Part shown: positions 37,010-38,175 of the stretch, one piece after another
Layout of the letters: each line of letters starts with the position of its first letter
How positions within the stretch are numbered: position 1 is the stretch's first letter
Origin: Brachionus koreanus
Taxonomy: Eukaryota > Rotifera > Eurotatoria > Ploima > Brachionidae
DNA: 38,175 bases
Direction: 5' to 3'
Assembly (NCBI GenBank): GCA_016987375.1
Contig: PJRA01000077.1
Span: 1,303,130-1,341,304, forward strand
Program-made: the position numbers and the translations under genes
The notes under the pieces: model-generated
Told to the model about the DNA's origin: nothing
Seen by the model: the letters and a program-made list of their open reading frames with translations, nothing else
The model's database searches: none

Positions 37010-37096
37010 ATGTCAAGTACGAGTATTTTAGAAAATAATTTTAATTACATAGCCGAAGATACTGAACCTTTGCACAAAAGAGTAAAAGAGGGTCAG
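37010..37096 (+). CDS. Probable first coding exon of a gene leaving the window
   Basis: The ATG in a favourable AAAATG context opens 29 codons (MSSTSILENNFNYIAEDTEP, then LHKRVKEGQ), followed exactly at a codon boundary by a GTAAAG donor at 37097. Past the donor the composition turns into hydrophobic AT-driven residues, supporting an exon end. No continuing exon is recognised in the remaining 1 kb, so the intron probably extends past the edge. I do not recognise the protein. Confidence 0.45.
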
Positions 37097-38065
37097 GTAA
37101 AGATTTTGATCATTTGCAAGACTATTCGTGTTAAGAGATCTACTATTGAAATAAAGTTAAAAAATGTGAAATGTCATTTTTTTGGAATTGCTATCTTTTC
37201 AATCATGTTCTTAAATTTTCTAAATTATTTTAGAATTAAACTAAATTTGTTCTTCACTTTTATTATGATCAAAGAATAAATTTAATTATAGAAAAAATCA
37301 AAATTAGCTTTACTTTAATTATTCACTAAATTTTTTTAAAACTTTACTTTAAGTTTTATGATGGGAGAACGACACAAATCTTTATGGTACCCAAATGATA
37401 CTTTGTTATTTCTAATAATAATTCATAATAAAAATCTAAAGCTTTTTTTTAAATGTTGATTAAAAATCTATCAATATATTTTAATAAAAATATTTATTTC
37501 AGATAACACCTCATGGGTAATGTAGAAATTTGAAAAAAAAGAAATAAGAAAAATAAATAACATATGAAGGACAGTTTATATGTCTATATTTAATAGGTTT
37601 GCATTAGGAAATTAGTCTGATACATATTTTAAATTTAAAATCTTTTTTTAACTTGCTTCCAAACTTTTAAAACATATTTTTATGATACTAATCCTTTATT
37701 TTAAATTTTATTCATATTTATTTGATTACAATATTACAATTACAATAAAAATAATACAAAATTAAATAAATTAATTATTTTATTATTGCTTATTAGATTA
37801 ATAATCACAGAAAACAATTCAGAAAATGAAATTTTAGCGTAAAATGCATGAGAGCATTCGTAAAAAATATTTGATATAGATTATATGATTATATGTTATA
37901 ATATTTAATGTTTGATTTTATCTTATTTTGAATTCTGAATAAAATTCGAAATTAAATAAAATTTTATTAAGAAATCTTTTTAATTTTAATAATATATTTT
38001 GTATCTCATTAAAAACCATTTATTTAAAAACTATTACAGTATATTTTTGTTTTTAAATGCGGCAC
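37097..38065. other. Putative intron or intergenic DNA
   Basis: AT-rich. A good acceptor (TTTATTTCAG at about 37501) would lead into ITPHG and a stop, so it is not a convincing next exon. Nothing else is supportable. Confidence 0.35.
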
Positions 38066-38115
38066 TAATAATAATAATAAAAATAATGATAATAATAATA
38101 CTAATAATAATAATG
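38066..38115. repeat. (AAT)n microsatellite
   Basis: An imperfect AAT/TAA trinucleotide array broken by GAT and ACT units, running directly into the structured GC-richer sequence at the window edge. Confidence 0.85.
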
Positions 38116-38175
38116 ATAAGCTACAGCAGGTTACCTGCGGAGCGAGACTAGCTTTTGCCTCGCTTTGCTAGCTGT
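38116..38175. other. GC-richer structured end of window
   Basis: About 60 bp reading AGCTACAGCAGGTTACCTGC, then GGAGCGAGACTAGC and, at the edge, CCTCGCTTTGCTAGCTGT. AGCTACAGC and GCTAGCTGT are partly inverted, as are GAGCGAG and CTCGC, so it may be a foldback or the end of a repeat truncated by the window. The preceding microsatellite would suit a retroposon tail. Confidence 0.4.

Overview
This is a very AT-rich, intron-bearing metazoan nuclear window. The evidence is spliced genes for conserved animal proteins, AATAAA poly(A) signals, eukaryotic tRNA genes with internal promoters and T-run terminators, and decayed LINE, Tc1/mariner and MITE insertions. Introns are either very short (about 47-65 bp) or enlarged by transposon debris. 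The lineage cannot be fixed from the sequence alone. A small invertebrate with an AT-rich genome, such as a monogonont rotifer, would fit, but that is inference.

Layout. 1-0.8 kb: a dead Tc1/mariner transposase end and a 188-bp MITE with a 9-bp target duplication. 1.3-6.9 kb: a two-exon GCN5/PCAF (KAT2) acetyltransferase gene on the plus strand, whose 3.3-kb intron holds an antisense gene for an HELAH metallopeptidase-like protein interrupted at homopolymer runs. 7.5-8.8 kb: a TTAA-flanked MITE, a SWIM zinc-finger remnant and a LINE 3' end. 9.25-13.54 kb: a seven-exon VPS41 gene (HOPS subunit) with a TIR element in intron 4. 13.6-16.6 kb: a long-TIR element carrying a tRNA-like segment and an assembly gap, LINE debris and a second type of TTAA-flanked MITE. 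16.7-17.0 kb: a small secreted Tyr/Gly-rich peptide gene on the minus strand with a TATA box. 17.3-19.5 kb: a four-exon DNAJB12/B14-type ER J-protein. 20.4-24.4 kb: a 359-bp TIR element and a decayed LINE with a Tc1-like fragment nested in it. 24.9-25.9 kb: an unrecognised single-pass membrane protein (minus). 25.9-35.3 kb: gene-poor DNA holding four same-strand tRNA-Glu(TTC) genes and one decayed copy. 35.4-36.4 kb: mitochondrial MTERF3 (minus). 36.7 kb to the end: a second copy of the first TTAA MITE, a probable first exon of a gene leaving the window, and microsatellite or structured DNA at the edge.

The protein genes are unrelated housekeeping functions (chromatin acetylation, late-endosome/lysosome tethering, ER chaperone, mitochondrial ribosome/transcription) and do not form a pathway. 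The most notable points are the GCN5 homologue whose bromodomain has lost its acetyl-lysine-binding signature, the broken metallopeptidase-like gene inside the GCN5 intron, the tRNA-Glu cluster, the tRNA-like sequence inside a long-TIR element, and the recurrence of a splice-acceptor-like TTTAG just before start codons. No clear new multi-gene system is visible.
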